The notes beneath the pieces were generated by a model. It saw only the letters and a program-made list of their open reading frames with translations, did no database searches and was not told the origin of the DNA. Below are positions 28,774-37,455 of a stretch of DNA of 64,000 bases, piece after piece. Position numbers and translations under genes: made by a program. This stretch comes from Streptomyces parvulus (GTDB taxonomy: Bacteria > Actinomycetota > Actinomycetes > Streptomycetales > Streptomycetaceae), in contig NZ_BMRX01000005.1 of assembly GCF_014648855.1 (NCBI RefSeq), positions 1 to 64,000 on the forward strand, in the 5' to 3' direction. The number at the start of each line of letters is the position of its first letter. Position 1 is the stretch's first letter.

Positions 28774-30036
28774 ATGGAACGCACCACGGGCAGGGACGGC
28801 GACGACACGACGAGCGGGCCGCGGGTACTGCGGCGTGAGGAGTGGGACGGCTGGTACGGGTCGCTGATCCGTGCCTTCGGCGGGGTCCCGGAGGCCGACG
28901 AGGAGACGGCGCTGTTCCGGGAGCTGACGCGGACCGAGCGCTCGATCGGGGTCCGGGAGGACGGGGACTGGGTCGGGACGGCGGGGGCGTTCGACTTCCG
29001 GCTGACCGTGCCGGGCGGGGCGGCGGTGGCCGCGGCCGGCGTGACGATGGTGAGCGTCGCCGCCACGCACCGGCGGCGCGGTGTGCTGACGTCGATGATG
29101 CGGCGGCAGCTGGACGACGTACGGTCCTGGGGCGAGGCGGTGGCCGTACTGACCGCCTCCGAGCCCGCGATCTACGGCCGGTTCGGGTACGGCGCGGCGA
29201 CCTTCCAGGTCAACGCGGAGATCGACACCGACCGGGTCCGGCTGTCGGTGCCGCCGGGCACGGATGACGTACGGCTCGCGTACGCGGCGCCCGCCGACGT
29301 GCTCGACGCGTGCGAGGCGGTGTTCGCGCGGCAGGTTCCCGGGCGGCCCGGGATGCTCGCCCGGCGGCCGGGCTGGGACCGGCTGGCGCTGCTCGATCCG
29401 GAGAAGGACCGGGACGGCGCCTCGCCGTTGCAGTGCGTGGTCGCCCGCCGGGACGGGGAGGTCACCGGGTACGCGCGGTTCCGGGTGCGGCCGGACTGGG
29501 AGCCCGCGGGGCCCAGGGGCACGGTGGTGCTGGACGAGCTGGCGGGGCTGGACGCGGCGACCGAGGCGGCGCTGTGGCGGTTCCTGTTCGACGTCGACCT
29601 GACCTCGACCCTGACGGCGCGCGGGCGACCGGTCGACGAGGCGTGGCAGTACCAGGTGTCCGACATCAGGCGGTGCCGGCCGGCCCTGCGGGACGCGCTG
29701 TACGTCCGGCTGGTGGAGGTGGGGGCGGCGCTGGCGGCGCGGACCTACCGGGCGCCGGTGGACGTCGTGTTCGAGGTCGAGGACGCCTTCTGCCCCTGGA
29801 ACGAGGGGCGTTGGCGGCTGAGCGGCGACGCCAAGGGCGCGTCCTGCGAGCGTACGTCCGACGCCCCTGATCTCTCCCTGTCCGTACGGGAGTTGGGCGC
29901 CGCCTACCTGGGCGGTGTGGGCCTGGCGTCGCTGGCCGCGGCCGGGCGGGTGCGGGAGGTGCGGTCCGGGGCGCTGGCGGAGGCGTCGGTGGCGTTCGGG
30001 TCGGACGTCGCGCCGTGGCTGCCGTACGGCTTCTGA
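28774..30036 (+). CDS. Eis-like GNAT N-acetyltransferase
   Basis: A 420-residue protein with the Eis layout: an N-terminal GNAT domain (VTMVSVAATHRRRGVLTSMM is the acetyl-CoA-binding V/R-x-R-R-G motif, about 85-105), a second degenerate GNAT-like domain, and a C-terminal SCP2-like domain ending WLPYGF, whose terminal carboxylate is catalytic in characterised Eis enzymes. Eis proteins acetylate amines such as aminoglycosides or polyamines. The ATG at 28774 was chosen because MERTTGRDGDDT leads into the domain; its ribosome-binding site is weak and an ATG seven bases earlier is out of frame. Confidence 0.85.
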   Translation: MERTTGRDGDDTTSGPRVLRREEWDGWYGSLIRAFGGVPEADEETALFRELTRTERSIGVREDGDWVGTAGAFDFRLTVPGGAAVAAAGVTMVSVAATHRRRGVLTSMMRRQLDDVRSWGEAVAVLTASEPAIYGRFGYGAATFQVNAEIDTDRVRLSVPPGTDDVRLAYAAPADVLDACEAVFARQVPGRPGMLARRPGWDRLALLDPEKDRDGASPLQCVVARRDGEVTGYARFRVRPDWEPAGPRGTVVLDELAGLDAATEAALWRFLFDVDLTSTLTARGRPVDEAWQYQVSDIRRCRPALRDALYVRLVEVGAALAARTYRAPVDVVFEVEDAFCPWNEGRWRLSGDAKGASCERTSDAPDLSLSVRELGAAYLGGVGLASLAAAGRVREVRSGALAEASVAFGSDVAPWLPYGF

Positions 30037-30043
30037 GCGGCGC

Positions 30044-30865
30044 TCAGTTCTTCTGGCAGGTGGGGCACCAGAAGAGGTTGCGGGCGGCGAGGTCCGCGGT
30101 GCGGATCGCGTCGCCGCACAGGTGGCAGGAGAGGCTGGCCCGGCGGTAGACGTAGACCTCGCCGCCGTGGTCGTCGACGCGGGGCGGGCGGCCCATGGCC
30201 TCGGGGGTGTGCTCGGGCCGGACGGTGTCGATGCGGTTGTTGCGCACGCCCTCGCGCATGAGGGCGGTGAGGTCGTGCCAGATGGTGTCCCACTCGGCGG
30301 GGGTGACGGCCTTGCCGGGCCGGTACGGGTCGATGCCGTGGCGGAAGAGGACCTCGGCCCGGTAGACGTTGCCGACGCCGGCGATCACCTTCTGGTCCAT
30401 GAGCAGGGCGGCGATGGTGCTGCGGCTGCGGGAGACGCGGCGGTAGGCGGCCTCGGGGTCGGCGTCCGGGCGCAGGGGGTCGGGGCCGAGGCGGTCGTGT
30501 ATCGCCCGCTTCTCCGGCTCCGTGATCAGTGCGCAGGTGGCGGGGCCGCGCAGGTCGACGTAGGCGGTGTCGTTCACGAGGCGCAGGCGGACGGTGTCCG
30601 TGGGCGGGGGCGGCGGGGCGGCGCCGAAGGCGACCTTGCCGAAGAGGCCGAGGTGGATGTGGACCCAGTGGGCGGGTCCGGGGGCGCCGAAGCCGAGGAA
30701 GAGGTGCTTTCCGTGGGCCTCGGTGCGGGTGAGCGGGGTGCCGTCGAGGAGGGCGGCGGAGTCGGCGAACTTGCCCTGGGGGCTGGTGACGCGGGGGGCC
30801 GGGGCGTCGGTGAAGGCGGCTGCGTAGTCCTGGGCCAGCCGGTGGATGGTGTGCCCCTCAGGCAC
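30044..30865 (-). CDS. Fpg/Nei-family DNA glycosylase
   Basis: A 273-residue base-excision repair enzyme with bifunctional glycosylase/AP-lyase activity. The processed N-terminus carries the catalytic Pro2-Glu3 (MPEGHTIHRLAQDY), Lys53 region GKHLFLGF, the helix-two-turn-helix DQKVIAGVGNVYRAEVLF, and a C-terminal zinc finger CHLCGD...CPTCQKN. The PEGH start and domain details fit actinobacterial Nei (endonuclease VIII-like) rather than classical MutM. GTG start at 30863-30865 with AAAGGA upstream. It follows rpiB on the same strand, 69 bases apart. Confidence 0.9.
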   Translation of the reverse strand: MPEGHTIHRLAQDYAAAFTDAPAPRVTSPQGKFADSAALLDGTPLTRTEAHGKHLFLGFGAPGPAHWVHIHLGLFGKVAFGAAPPPPPTDTVRLRLVNDTAYVDLRGPATCALITEPEKRAIHDRLGPDPLRPDADPEAAYRRVSRSRSTIAALLMDQKVIAGVGNVYRAEVLFRHGIDPYRPGKAVTPAEWDTIWHDLTALMREGVRNNRIDTVRPEHTPEAMGRPPRVDDHGGEVYVYRRASLSCHLCGDAIRTADLAARNLFWCPTCQKN

Positions 30866-30934
30866 GGGGGTGTCCTTTCCTGGCCTCGCGCGCCCCGGCG
30901 CTCGCGCACCGGGGCGGCGGCACTGCCGGCGCCG

Positions 30935-31420
<486 letters not shown>

Positions 31421-31625
31421 GCGACGAGTGTGACATGGGCCCCAGGCGGGGGCCGCGTCGGGTGTCGGCCCTGAAAGGGGCTGGTGAAACTATGGAAGCT
31501 CAGGGAAAGCTCAAGTAACGATCCGGATTCAAAGGTTCCCCAATTCGTTCGCCTCCGTTTCACTGGTCCGGCTCGTACACCGCTCGTACGGGAAAGTGCA
31601 CGACCGGCGCAAAGGAAAACCCCCC

Positions 31626-33083
31626 ATGACTTCGCAGCCGACCTTGACCAAGCCCGAGGACGGGCCGACGGGACCCGGCGAACCCGGGTCCGGGCTTCAG
31701 GCAGGGCTCAAGAACCGCCATCTGTCGATGATCGCCATCGGCGGTGTCATCGGAGCCGGACTCTTCGTCGGCTCCAGCTCGGGAATCGCCACCGCGGGCC
31801 CCGGCATCCTCCTCTCCTACGCCCTCGTCGGCACGCTCGTGGTGCTGGTGATGCGGATGCTGGGAGAGATGTCCGCCGCCAACCCCACCTCCGGCTCCTT
31901 CTCCGCGCACGCGGACCGGGCGCTGGGTCCCTGGGCCGGCTTCTCCATCGGCTGGCTCTACTGGTTCTTCTGGGTCGTGGTCCTGGCCGTGGAGGCGACC
32001 GCCGGGGCCGTGATCCTGGAAGGCTGGATACCGGCCGTGCCCCAGTGGGGCTGGGCCCTGATCGTGATGGTGGTCCTGACCGCCACCAACCTCGTCTCCG
32101 TCGGCTCCTACGGCGAGTTCGAGTTCTGGTTCGCCGGCATCAAGGTCGTCGCCATCGCCGCCTTCATCGTCGTCGGCGGGCTGGCCGTCTTCGGCCTGCT
32201 GCCCGGCGCCGACACCGACCAGGCGGGACTGGCCAATCTGACCGAGCACGGCGGCTTCCTGCCGAACGGCGCGGGCGCGATCCTGACCGGTGTGCTGCTG
32301 GTCGTCTTCTCCTTCATGGGCAGCGAGATCCCGACCCTGGCCGCGGGCGAGTCCGAGGACCCGCAGCGCGCCGTCACCAAGGCGACCAACAGCATCATCT
32401 GGCGGATCGGCGTCTTCTACCTGGGCTCGATCTTCGTCGTGGTCGCGCTGCTGCCCTGGGACTCGCAGGCGATCGTCGACAAGGGCTCGTACGTGGCCGC
32501 CCTGGACTCGCTCGGTATCGCGAACGCCGGTCAGATCATGAACTTCATCGTGCTGACCTCGGTGCTCTCCTGCCTGAACTCCGGGCTCTACACGGCCTCC
32601 CGCATGGCCTTCTCGCTCGGCCGGCGCGGTGACGCGCCCAAGGCCTTCGCCCGCACGACCTCGCAGGGCGTGCCGCGGACGGCGATCCTCGTGTCCGTGG
32701 TGTTCGGCTTCGTCGCCGTCTTCTTCAACTACGAGTTCCCGGACTCCGTCTTCCTCTTCCTCGTCAACTCCTCCGGCGCCGTGGCCCTCTTCGTCTGGCT
32801 GGTGATCTGCCTCTCGCAGCTGCGGATGCGCAGGATCATCGAGGCGGAGGCGCCGGAGAAGCTGGTGGTGCGGATGTGGCTGTTCCCGTACCTGACCTGG
32901 GTGGCCGCGGCCGTCATCGTCTTCGTGCTCGGCTACATGCTCACCGACACCGAGAACAACGGCCGCACGACCGTGCTGCTGTCGCTGCTCGTCGCGGCGC
33001 TCGTCATCGCCGTCGCCCTGGTCAAGCAGCGGGTCACCGCGCGCAAGGCCGTGGCCGAGCGGGCCGTCGCCGAGAAGGACTGA
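31626..33083 (+). CDS. Amino acid permease (APC family) 1
   Basis: A 485-residue transporter with 12 predicted helices. [20 protein letters not shown] is the APC/AAT signature in helix 1; [20 protein letters not shown] and [15 protein letters not shown] are further AAT-family landmarks, pointing to a proton-coupled amino-acid uptake system such as a GabP/AnsP-like permease. The ATG at 31626 follows AAAGGA about ten bases upstream. A strong hairpin ends the unit at 33109-33154. A paralogue lies at 34091-35473. The 205-base leader 31421-31625 shows no clear promoter hexamers. Confidence 0.9.
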   Translation: MTSQPTLTKPEDGPTGPGEPGSGLQAGLKNRHLSMIAIGGVIGAGLFVGSSSGIATAGPGILLSYALVGTLVVLVMRMLGEMSAANPTSGSFSAHADRALGPWAGFSIGWLYWFFWVVVLAVEATAGAVILEGWIPAVPQWGWALIVMVVLTATNLVSVGSYGEFEFWFAGIKVVAIAAFIVVGGLAVFGLLPGADTDQAGLANLTEHGGFLPNGAGAILTGVLLVVFSFMGSEIPTLAAGESEDPQRAVTKATNSIIWRIGVFYLGSIFVVVALLPWDSQAIVDKGSYVAALDSLGIANAGQIMNFIVLTSVLSCLNSGLYTASRMAFSLGRRGDAPKAFARTTSQGVPRTAILVSVVFGFVAVFFNYEFPDSVFLFLVNSSGAVALFVWLVICLSQLRMRRIIEAEAPEKLVVRMWLFPYLTWVAAAVIVFVLGYMLTDTENNGRTTVLLSLLVAALVIAVALVKQRVTARKAVAERAVAEKD

Positions 33084-33108
33084 CCCCCGCCCGCACCCCG
33101 GGACGCGA

Positions 33109-33154
33109 AAAAGGGGCTCGCCCGGTCGCAGCCGCGACCGGGCGAGCCCCTTTT
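33109..33154. terminator. Strong bidirectional terminator
   Basis: Perfect 21-bp stem with a four-base loop, with A-run and T-run at its two ends, between the convergent permease and bioY genes. Confidence 0.92.
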
Positions 33155-33171
33155 CGTGCGCCGCCGCGCGC

Positions 33172-33762
33172 CTAGCGCTTGCCGGCCAGCTTCCACGCGG
33201 CGGGCAGGGCGCCCATCGCGAGCGCGGCCTTCAGCGCGTCGCCGATCAGGAACGGCGTGAGGCCGGCCGCGATCGCGGCGGTGAGGGACATGTCCGCGGC
33301 CAGGGCCAGGTACGGCACGCCGACGGCGTAGATGATCGCCTCGCCGAGCAGCATCGTGCCGGCCATGCGCAGCACCGAGCGGTCGGCGCCGCGGCGGGCC
33401 AGGGCGCCGACCACCGTGGCGGCGAGCAGCATGCCGAAGACGTAGCCGAGGGAGGGGGCCGCGGTGCCGGAGCCGCCCTCGGCGAACCACGGCACGCCGG
33501 CCATGCCGACCAGGGCGTAGAGCGCGAGCGAGAGCAGGCCGCGGCGCGCGCCGAGCGCGGTGCCGACGAGCAGCGCCGCGAAGGTCTGGCCGGTCACCGG
33601 CACCGGGGAGCCGGGCACGGGCACCGCGATCTGGGCGGCGAGGCCGGTGAGCACGGCGCCGCCGGCCACGAGCGCAACGTCCCGGACGCGGGAGGAGGGG
33701 AGGAGGTCGGCGAGGACCTGCCCGGAACGGACGGTGGCGGTGGGGACTGCGGCGGTGCTCAT
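33172..33762 (-). CDS. bioY: Biotin transporter BioY
   Basis: A 196-residue six-helix S component of an ECF-type biotin transporter. PVTGQTFAALLVGTALGARRG is the characteristic BioY segment, and GYVFGMLLAATVVG, LLGEAIIYAVGVPYLA and GLTPFLIGDALKAALA complete it. No BioM/BioN ATPase or T subunit adjoins; BioY can work alone or with the shared module. GGAG precedes the ATG at 33760-33762. A pair of 15-bp direct repeats lies in the leader. Confidence 0.9.
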   Translation of the reverse strand: MSTAAVPTATVRSGQVLADLLPSSRVRDVALVAGGAVLTGLAAQIAVPVPGSPVPVTGQTFAALLVGTALGARRGLLSLALYALVGMAGVPWFAEGGSGTAAPSLGYVFGMLLAATVVGALARRGADRSVLRMAGTMLLGEAIIYAVGVPYLALAADMSLTAAIAAGLTPFLIGDALKAALAMGALPAAWKLAGKR

Positions 33763-33839
33763 GGGGACTCCGCGGTGGTGTGGACATGTCGGGACAGCGC
33801 GACGCTATCCCAGCGGGCCGGGGGCGATCACCAGCAGCG

Positions 33840-33888
33840 CCCGACAAAGGCGCGATCGGCGCGTTGGTGGGCTCCCGACAAAGGCGCG
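33840..33888. repeat. Two 15-bp direct repeats in the bioY/permease divergent region
   Basis: CCCGACAAAGGCGCG occurs at 33840-33854 and again at 33874-33888, a 34-base offset (about three helical turns), 78-126 bases upstream of bioY. They may be operator sites for bioY or the divergent permease; no matching regulator is recognised. Confidence 0.55.
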
Positions 33889-34090
33889 GGATACACCCGC
33901 TCCCGGGTGACACCGGTCACGGAGTGGATGAGGCGGGCGTCACGGACAAGCGGAATCCCGCATTCGGACGATCACGTTCCGTATCGGCATCGTCCGTATC
34001 GTGGGCAGCCGCTGTCGCCCACCCGCCCCACCCCGGAGACTGTGGGCGTTTTTGCCCTGCCCCTCCCCCACGCATCGGACGAGCCGCTCC

Positions 34091-35473
34091 ATGTCCAACA
34101 GCACCACCACCGAGGCGTCGCCGCGGACGGACGACGCCGCCCTCTCCCACGGCCTCAAGCAGCGCCACCTGTCGATGATCGCCCTCGGCGGCGTGATCGG
34201 CGCCGGGCTGTTCGTCGGCTCCGGAGCCGGCATCGCCGCCGCCGGGCCCTCCATCGTCGTCGCCTACGCCCTCTCCGGCCTCCTCGTGATGCTGGTGATG
34301 CGGATGCTGGGCGAGATGTCCGCCGCGTATCCCTCCTCGGGCTCCTTCTCCGCCCACGCCGAGCGGGCGATCGGCCCGTGGGCCGGGTTCACCGCGGGCT
34401 GGGCGTTCTGGGTGCTGCTGTGCACCGCCGTCGGCCTGGAGGGCATCGGCGCGGCGCAGATCGTGCACGGCTGGCTGCCGGGCACGCCCGAGTGGGCGTG
34501 GGTGGCGCTGTTCATGGTGGTGTTCTGCGGGACCAACCTGGCCGCGGTGAAGAACTTCGGCGAGTTCGAGTTCTGGTTCGCCGCCCTCAAGGTCGGCGCG
34601 ATCTCGCTGTTCCTGGTGCTGGGCGTGCTGGCGATCGCCGGCGTCCTGCCGGGCACCGACGCCCCCGGCACCTCGCACCTCGGCGACTTCATGCCCAACG
34701 GCGGCGACGGCCTGATCATCGGCCTGCTCGCCTCGGTCTTCGCCTACGGCGGCCTGGAGACGGTGACCATCGCGGCGGCCGAGTCGGAGAACCCGGTCAA
34801 GGGCGTGGCGAGCGCCGTGCGCACGGCGATGTGGCGGATCGCGCTCTTCTACGTCGGCTCGATGGCCGTCATCGTCACCCTGGTCCCCTGGGACTCCCCC
34901 GAGGTGGTCGAGAAGGGCCCGTACGTCGCCGCCCTCGACGAGCTGGGCATCCCGGGCGCCGGCCAGCTCATGAACGTCGTCGTGCTGGTCGCGCTGCTGA
35001 GCGCGATGAACGCCAACATCTACGGCGCCTCGCGCATCGGCTACTCGCTGGTCGAGCGCGGCCAGGGCCCGAAGGCGCTCGGCCGGGTGTCGGGAGGGGT
35101 GCCCAGGACCGCGGTGCTGGCCTCCTCCCTCTTCGGTTTCGGCTGCGTCCTGCTCAGCTACTGGCGGCCGGACGACGTCTTCTCCTGGCTGCTGAACATG
35201 ATCGGCGCGGTCATCCTGGTCGTCTGGATCTTCATCGCCGTCGCCCAGCTGCGACTGCGCCGCCGCCTGGAGCGGGAGGCGCCCGAGAAGCTGGTCGTGC
35301 GCATGTGGGGCTTCCCGTGGCTGACGTGGGTGGCGCTGGCGGGCATGGCCGCGGTCTTCGTCCTGATGGCCCGCGAGCCCGACACGCGGGTGCAGCTGTA
35401 CTCGACGGGCGGGATGACGCTGGTCCTGGCGGCCGTCGGCTACGCGCGGCAGCGGCGGCGGGCACGCCGCTAG
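34091..35473 (+). CDS. Amino acid permease (APC family) 2
   Basis: A 460-residue, 12-helix transporter closely related to the gene at 31626-33083: [40 protein letters not shown] and [15 protein letters not shown] match position by position. The loop regions differ, so substrate range may differ. ATG at 34091 has only a weak upstream GACGAG. A terminator hairpin follows. The two permeases are separated by bioY on the other strand, so this is not a simple tandem duplication. Confidence 0.9.
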   Translation: MSNSTTTEASPRTDDAALSHGLKQRHLSMIALGGVIGAGLFVGSGAGIAAAGPSIVVAYALSGLLVMLVMRMLGEMSAAYPSSGSFSAHAERAIGPWAGFTAGWAFWVLLCTAVGLEGIGAAQIVHGWLPGTPEWAWVALFMVVFCGTNLAAVKNFGEFEFWFAALKVGAISLFLVLGVLAIAGVLPGTDAPGTSHLGDFMPNGGDGLIIGLLASVFAYGGLETVTIAAAESENPVKGVASAVRTAMWRIALFYVGSMAVIVTLVPWDSPEVVEKGPYVAALDELGIPGAGQLMNVVVLVALLSAMNANIYGASRIGYSLVERGQGPKALGRVSGGVPRTAVLASSLFGFGCVLLSYWRPDDVFSWLLNMIGAVILVVWIFIAVAQLRLRRRLEREAPEKLVVRMWGFPWLTWVALAGMAAVFVLMAREPDTRVQLYSTGGMTLVLAAVGYARQRRRARR

Positions 35474-35493
35474 CGCACCGACCGGTTCTCCCG

Positions 35494-35525
35494 AAGGCCC
35501 CCGCACGCACGCGTGCGGGGGCCTT
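35494..35525 (+). terminator. Terminator of permease 2
   Basis: AAGGCCCCCGCAC pairs with GTGCGGGGGCCTT around a short loop; a T-run ends the right arm. Confidence 0.85.
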
Positions 35526-35584
35526 TCCCGTCCCTTCCGCCCCGCCCCTCCGCGCTTCCGGATCAACCTGCTGCTAGCGTGCAC

Positions 35585-35601
35585 TTGCAAGCCTTTTGCA
35601 A
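35585..35601 (+). promoter_or_regulatory. Nur (nickel regulator) box of sodF
   Basis: TTGCAA-GCCTT-TTGCAA matches the Nur-box consensus tTGCaA-N5-tTGCAA that I recall from Streptomyces coelicolor. A -10-like TAGCGT (35575-35580) sits five bases upstream, so Nur bound here would cover the transcription start, fitting nickel-dependent repression. Confidence 0.85.
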
Positions 35602-35624
35602 TAAGAGGTCGGAGGGGATCCGCC

Positions 35625-36266
35625 ATGTCCGTCTACACGCTTCCTGAACTGCCGTACGACTACTCCGCGCTGGCCCCCGTGATCAGCCCCGAGATCATCG
35701 AGCTGCACCACGACAAGCACCACGCGGCCTACGTGAAGGGCGCCAACGACACGCTGGAACAGCTCGCCGAGGCGCGGGACAAGGAGTCGTGGGGTTCGAT
35801 CAACGGCCTGGAGAAGAACCTGGCCTTCCACCTCTCCGGGCACATCCTGCACTCGATCTACTGGCACAACATGACCGGTGACGGCGGCGGTGAGCCCCTG
35901 GACAAGGACGGCGTGGGCGGGCTGGCCGACGCGATCGCCGAGTCGTTCGGCTCCTTCGCCGGTTTCAAGGCGCAGCTCACCAAGGCCGCCGCGACGACGC
36001 AGGGCTCCGGCTGGGGCGTGCTCGCCTACGAGCCGCTCAGCGGCCGGCTCATCGTCGAGCAGGTCTACGACCACCAGGGCAACGTCGGCCAGGGCTCGGT
36101 GCCGATCCTGGTCTTCGACGCCTGGGAGCACGCCTTCTACCTCCAGTACAAGAACCAGAAGGTGGACTTCATCGACGCCATGTGGGCCGTCGTGAACTGG
36201 CAGGACGTGGCCAAGCGCTACGAGGCCGCCAAGGCCCGCACCGACGTGCTGCTGCTGGCGCCCTGA
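35625..36266 (+). CDS. sodF: Iron superoxide dismutase
   Basis: A 213-residue Fe/Mn-type superoxide dismutase that converts superoxide to peroxide and oxygen in the cytoplasm. Metal ligands are visible in [13 protein letters not shown] (His28), [10 protein letters not shown] (His76) and [10 protein letters not shown] (Asp and His). GGAGG lies ten bases before the ATG. The Nur box immediately upstream implies repression when nickel is plentiful and use of this enzyme in nickel shortage, the reciprocal of nickel SOD (sodN), expected elsewhere in the genome. Confidence 0.95.
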   Translation: MSVYTLPELPYDYSALAPVISPEIIELHHDKHHAAYVKGANDTLEQLAEARDKESWGSINGLEKNLAFHLSGHILHSIYWHNMTGDGGGEPLDKDGVGGLADAIAESFGSFAGFKAQLTKAAATTQGSGWGVLAYEPLSGRLIVEQVYDHQGNVGQGSVPILVFDAWEHAFYLQYKNQKVDFIDAMWAVVNWQDVAKRYEAAKARTDVLLLAP

Positions 36267-36331
36267 GCCCTCCGAGTCGTCCCGCCTCGTGATCGTCTTC
36301 TCACCCTTCACGGCGGCGGGCGGAATGAGGG

Positions 36332-36364
36332 AAGCCCCCGCGAGGACATGACTCGCGGGGGCTT
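36332..36364 (+). terminator. Terminator after sodF
   Basis: AAGCCCCCGCGAG pairs perfectly with CTCGCGGGGGCTT across a seven-base loop, 65 bases after the sodF stop. Confidence 0.85.
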
Positions 36365-36458
36365 TCCGTGCGCCGGGCGCCGGGCGCCGACGGGAACTGG
36401 TGACCGCCGGCCGGCGGAGGCTTCCCGGTGGCGGTGGTTCCGGGTCACAGTGTCCGGC

Positions 36459-36686
36459 ATGGGTCTTCCGAACCGGCGATGCCCCAACTGCGGGGACAGC
36501 GACCAGGACTTCCGCCCGCTCGACGGCGCCGAGCGGGCGTACGCGCTCACCCTCGCGCAGGTGTGCAGGGCCGACCTGGGAAAGTACCGGCGCTGTGCAC
36601 GCGAGGGCTGCGTGCGGGTGCAGTCCTACTTCAGCTGGAAGTCCGGCTTCGACCTGCCGGACTCCTTCCGGCCTACAGGTTGCTGA
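36459..36686 (+). CDS. Small zinc-ribbon protein (75 aa)
   Basis: MGLPNRRCPNCGDSDQDFRP has a CPNC knuckle and CAREGC at about 48-53 a second, giving a probable four-cysteine zinc ribbon. It ends FDLPDSFRPTGC. The last 14 bases overlap the 3' end of the convergent oxidoreductase gene. A GTG nine bases upstream is an alternative start; the ribosome-binding site is weak. The patterned cysteines argue for a real gene; function unknown. Confidence 0.55.
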   Translation: MGLPNRRCPNCGDSDQDFRPLDGAERAYALTLAQVCRADLGKYRRCAREGCVRVQSYFSWKSGFDLPDSFRPTGC

Positions 36687-37311
36687 AGTCCGGGCCCTTG
36701 GTGCGGGTCCGCTTGATCTCGTAGAAGCCCGGGACCGAGGCCACCGCGAGGGTGCCGTCCCACAGCCTGGCGGCCTCCTCGCCCTTGGGGGCCGGGGTGA
36801 CGACCGGGCCGAAGAAGGCGACCTGGCCGCCGTCCGCGCCGGGGACGGCGATGACCGGGGTGCCGACCTCCTGGCCGACCTTGTCGATGCCCTCCTGGTG
36901 GGAGGCGCGCAGCTGCGGCTCGTAGGGCGTGTCGTCCCAGTGGTCCATGAGGGACTCGGGCAGGCCGACGTCCTTCAGGGCGGCGGCGACCGTCTCGCGG
37001 CCCGGGCCCTGCTCCTGGTTGTGGATGCGGGTGCCGAGCGCGGTGTACAGGTCGCCGAGCACCTCGGCGCCGTGCTCCTCCTGGGCCGCGATGACCACGC
37101 GGACCGGGCCCCAGGCCTTGACCTCCAGCATCTCGCGGTACTCGTCGGGCAGCTCGTCGAGCTTGTCCTCGTTGAGCACGGCGAGGCTCATCAGGTGCCA
37201 GCGGACCTCGATGTCGCGGACCTTCTCCACCTCCAGGACCCAGCGTGAGGTCATCCAGGCCCAGGGGCACAGGGGGTCGAACCAGAAGTCGACGGGAGTC
37301 TTGTCCGACAT
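36673..37311 (-). CDS. DsbA-fold oxidoreductase, Rv2466c (mycothiol-dependent nitroreductase) type
   Basis: A 212-residue thioredoxin-fold protein with an inserted helical domain. MSDKTPVDFWFDPLCPWAWM has the CPWA active site with Cys15 alone, as in mycobacterial Rv2466c, which uses mycothiol as reductant and can activate nitro-drugs. The cis-proline loop is GTPVIAVP. No signal peptide, so cytoplasmic. GAGGAG lies seven bases before the ATG at 37309-37311. It is divergent from the M1 peptidase gene. Confidence 0.87.
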   Translation of the reverse strand: MSDKTPVDFWFDPLCPWAWMTSRWVLEVEKVRDIEVRWHLMSLAVLNEDKLDELPDEYREMLEVKAWGPVRVVIAAQEEHGAEVLGDLYTALGTRIHNQEQGPGRETVAAALKDVGLPESLMDHWDDTPYEPQLRASHQEGIDKVGQEVGTPVIAVPGADGGQVAFFGPVVTPAPKGEEAARLWDGTLAVASVPGFYEIKRTRTKGPDFSNL

Positions 37312-37455
37312 GTCTCTCCTCGTGAGGCGCACAAGCAGGCTTTTCCGTGGGAACACGGCCGGGCACCCCGCTCATTCCCGGGCTGCCGCATGTCAGGGGC
37401 ACATGGCAGGATCGGTGCTGTCCGCATACTGAACACATCCGAGGGAGTGCCGCCC

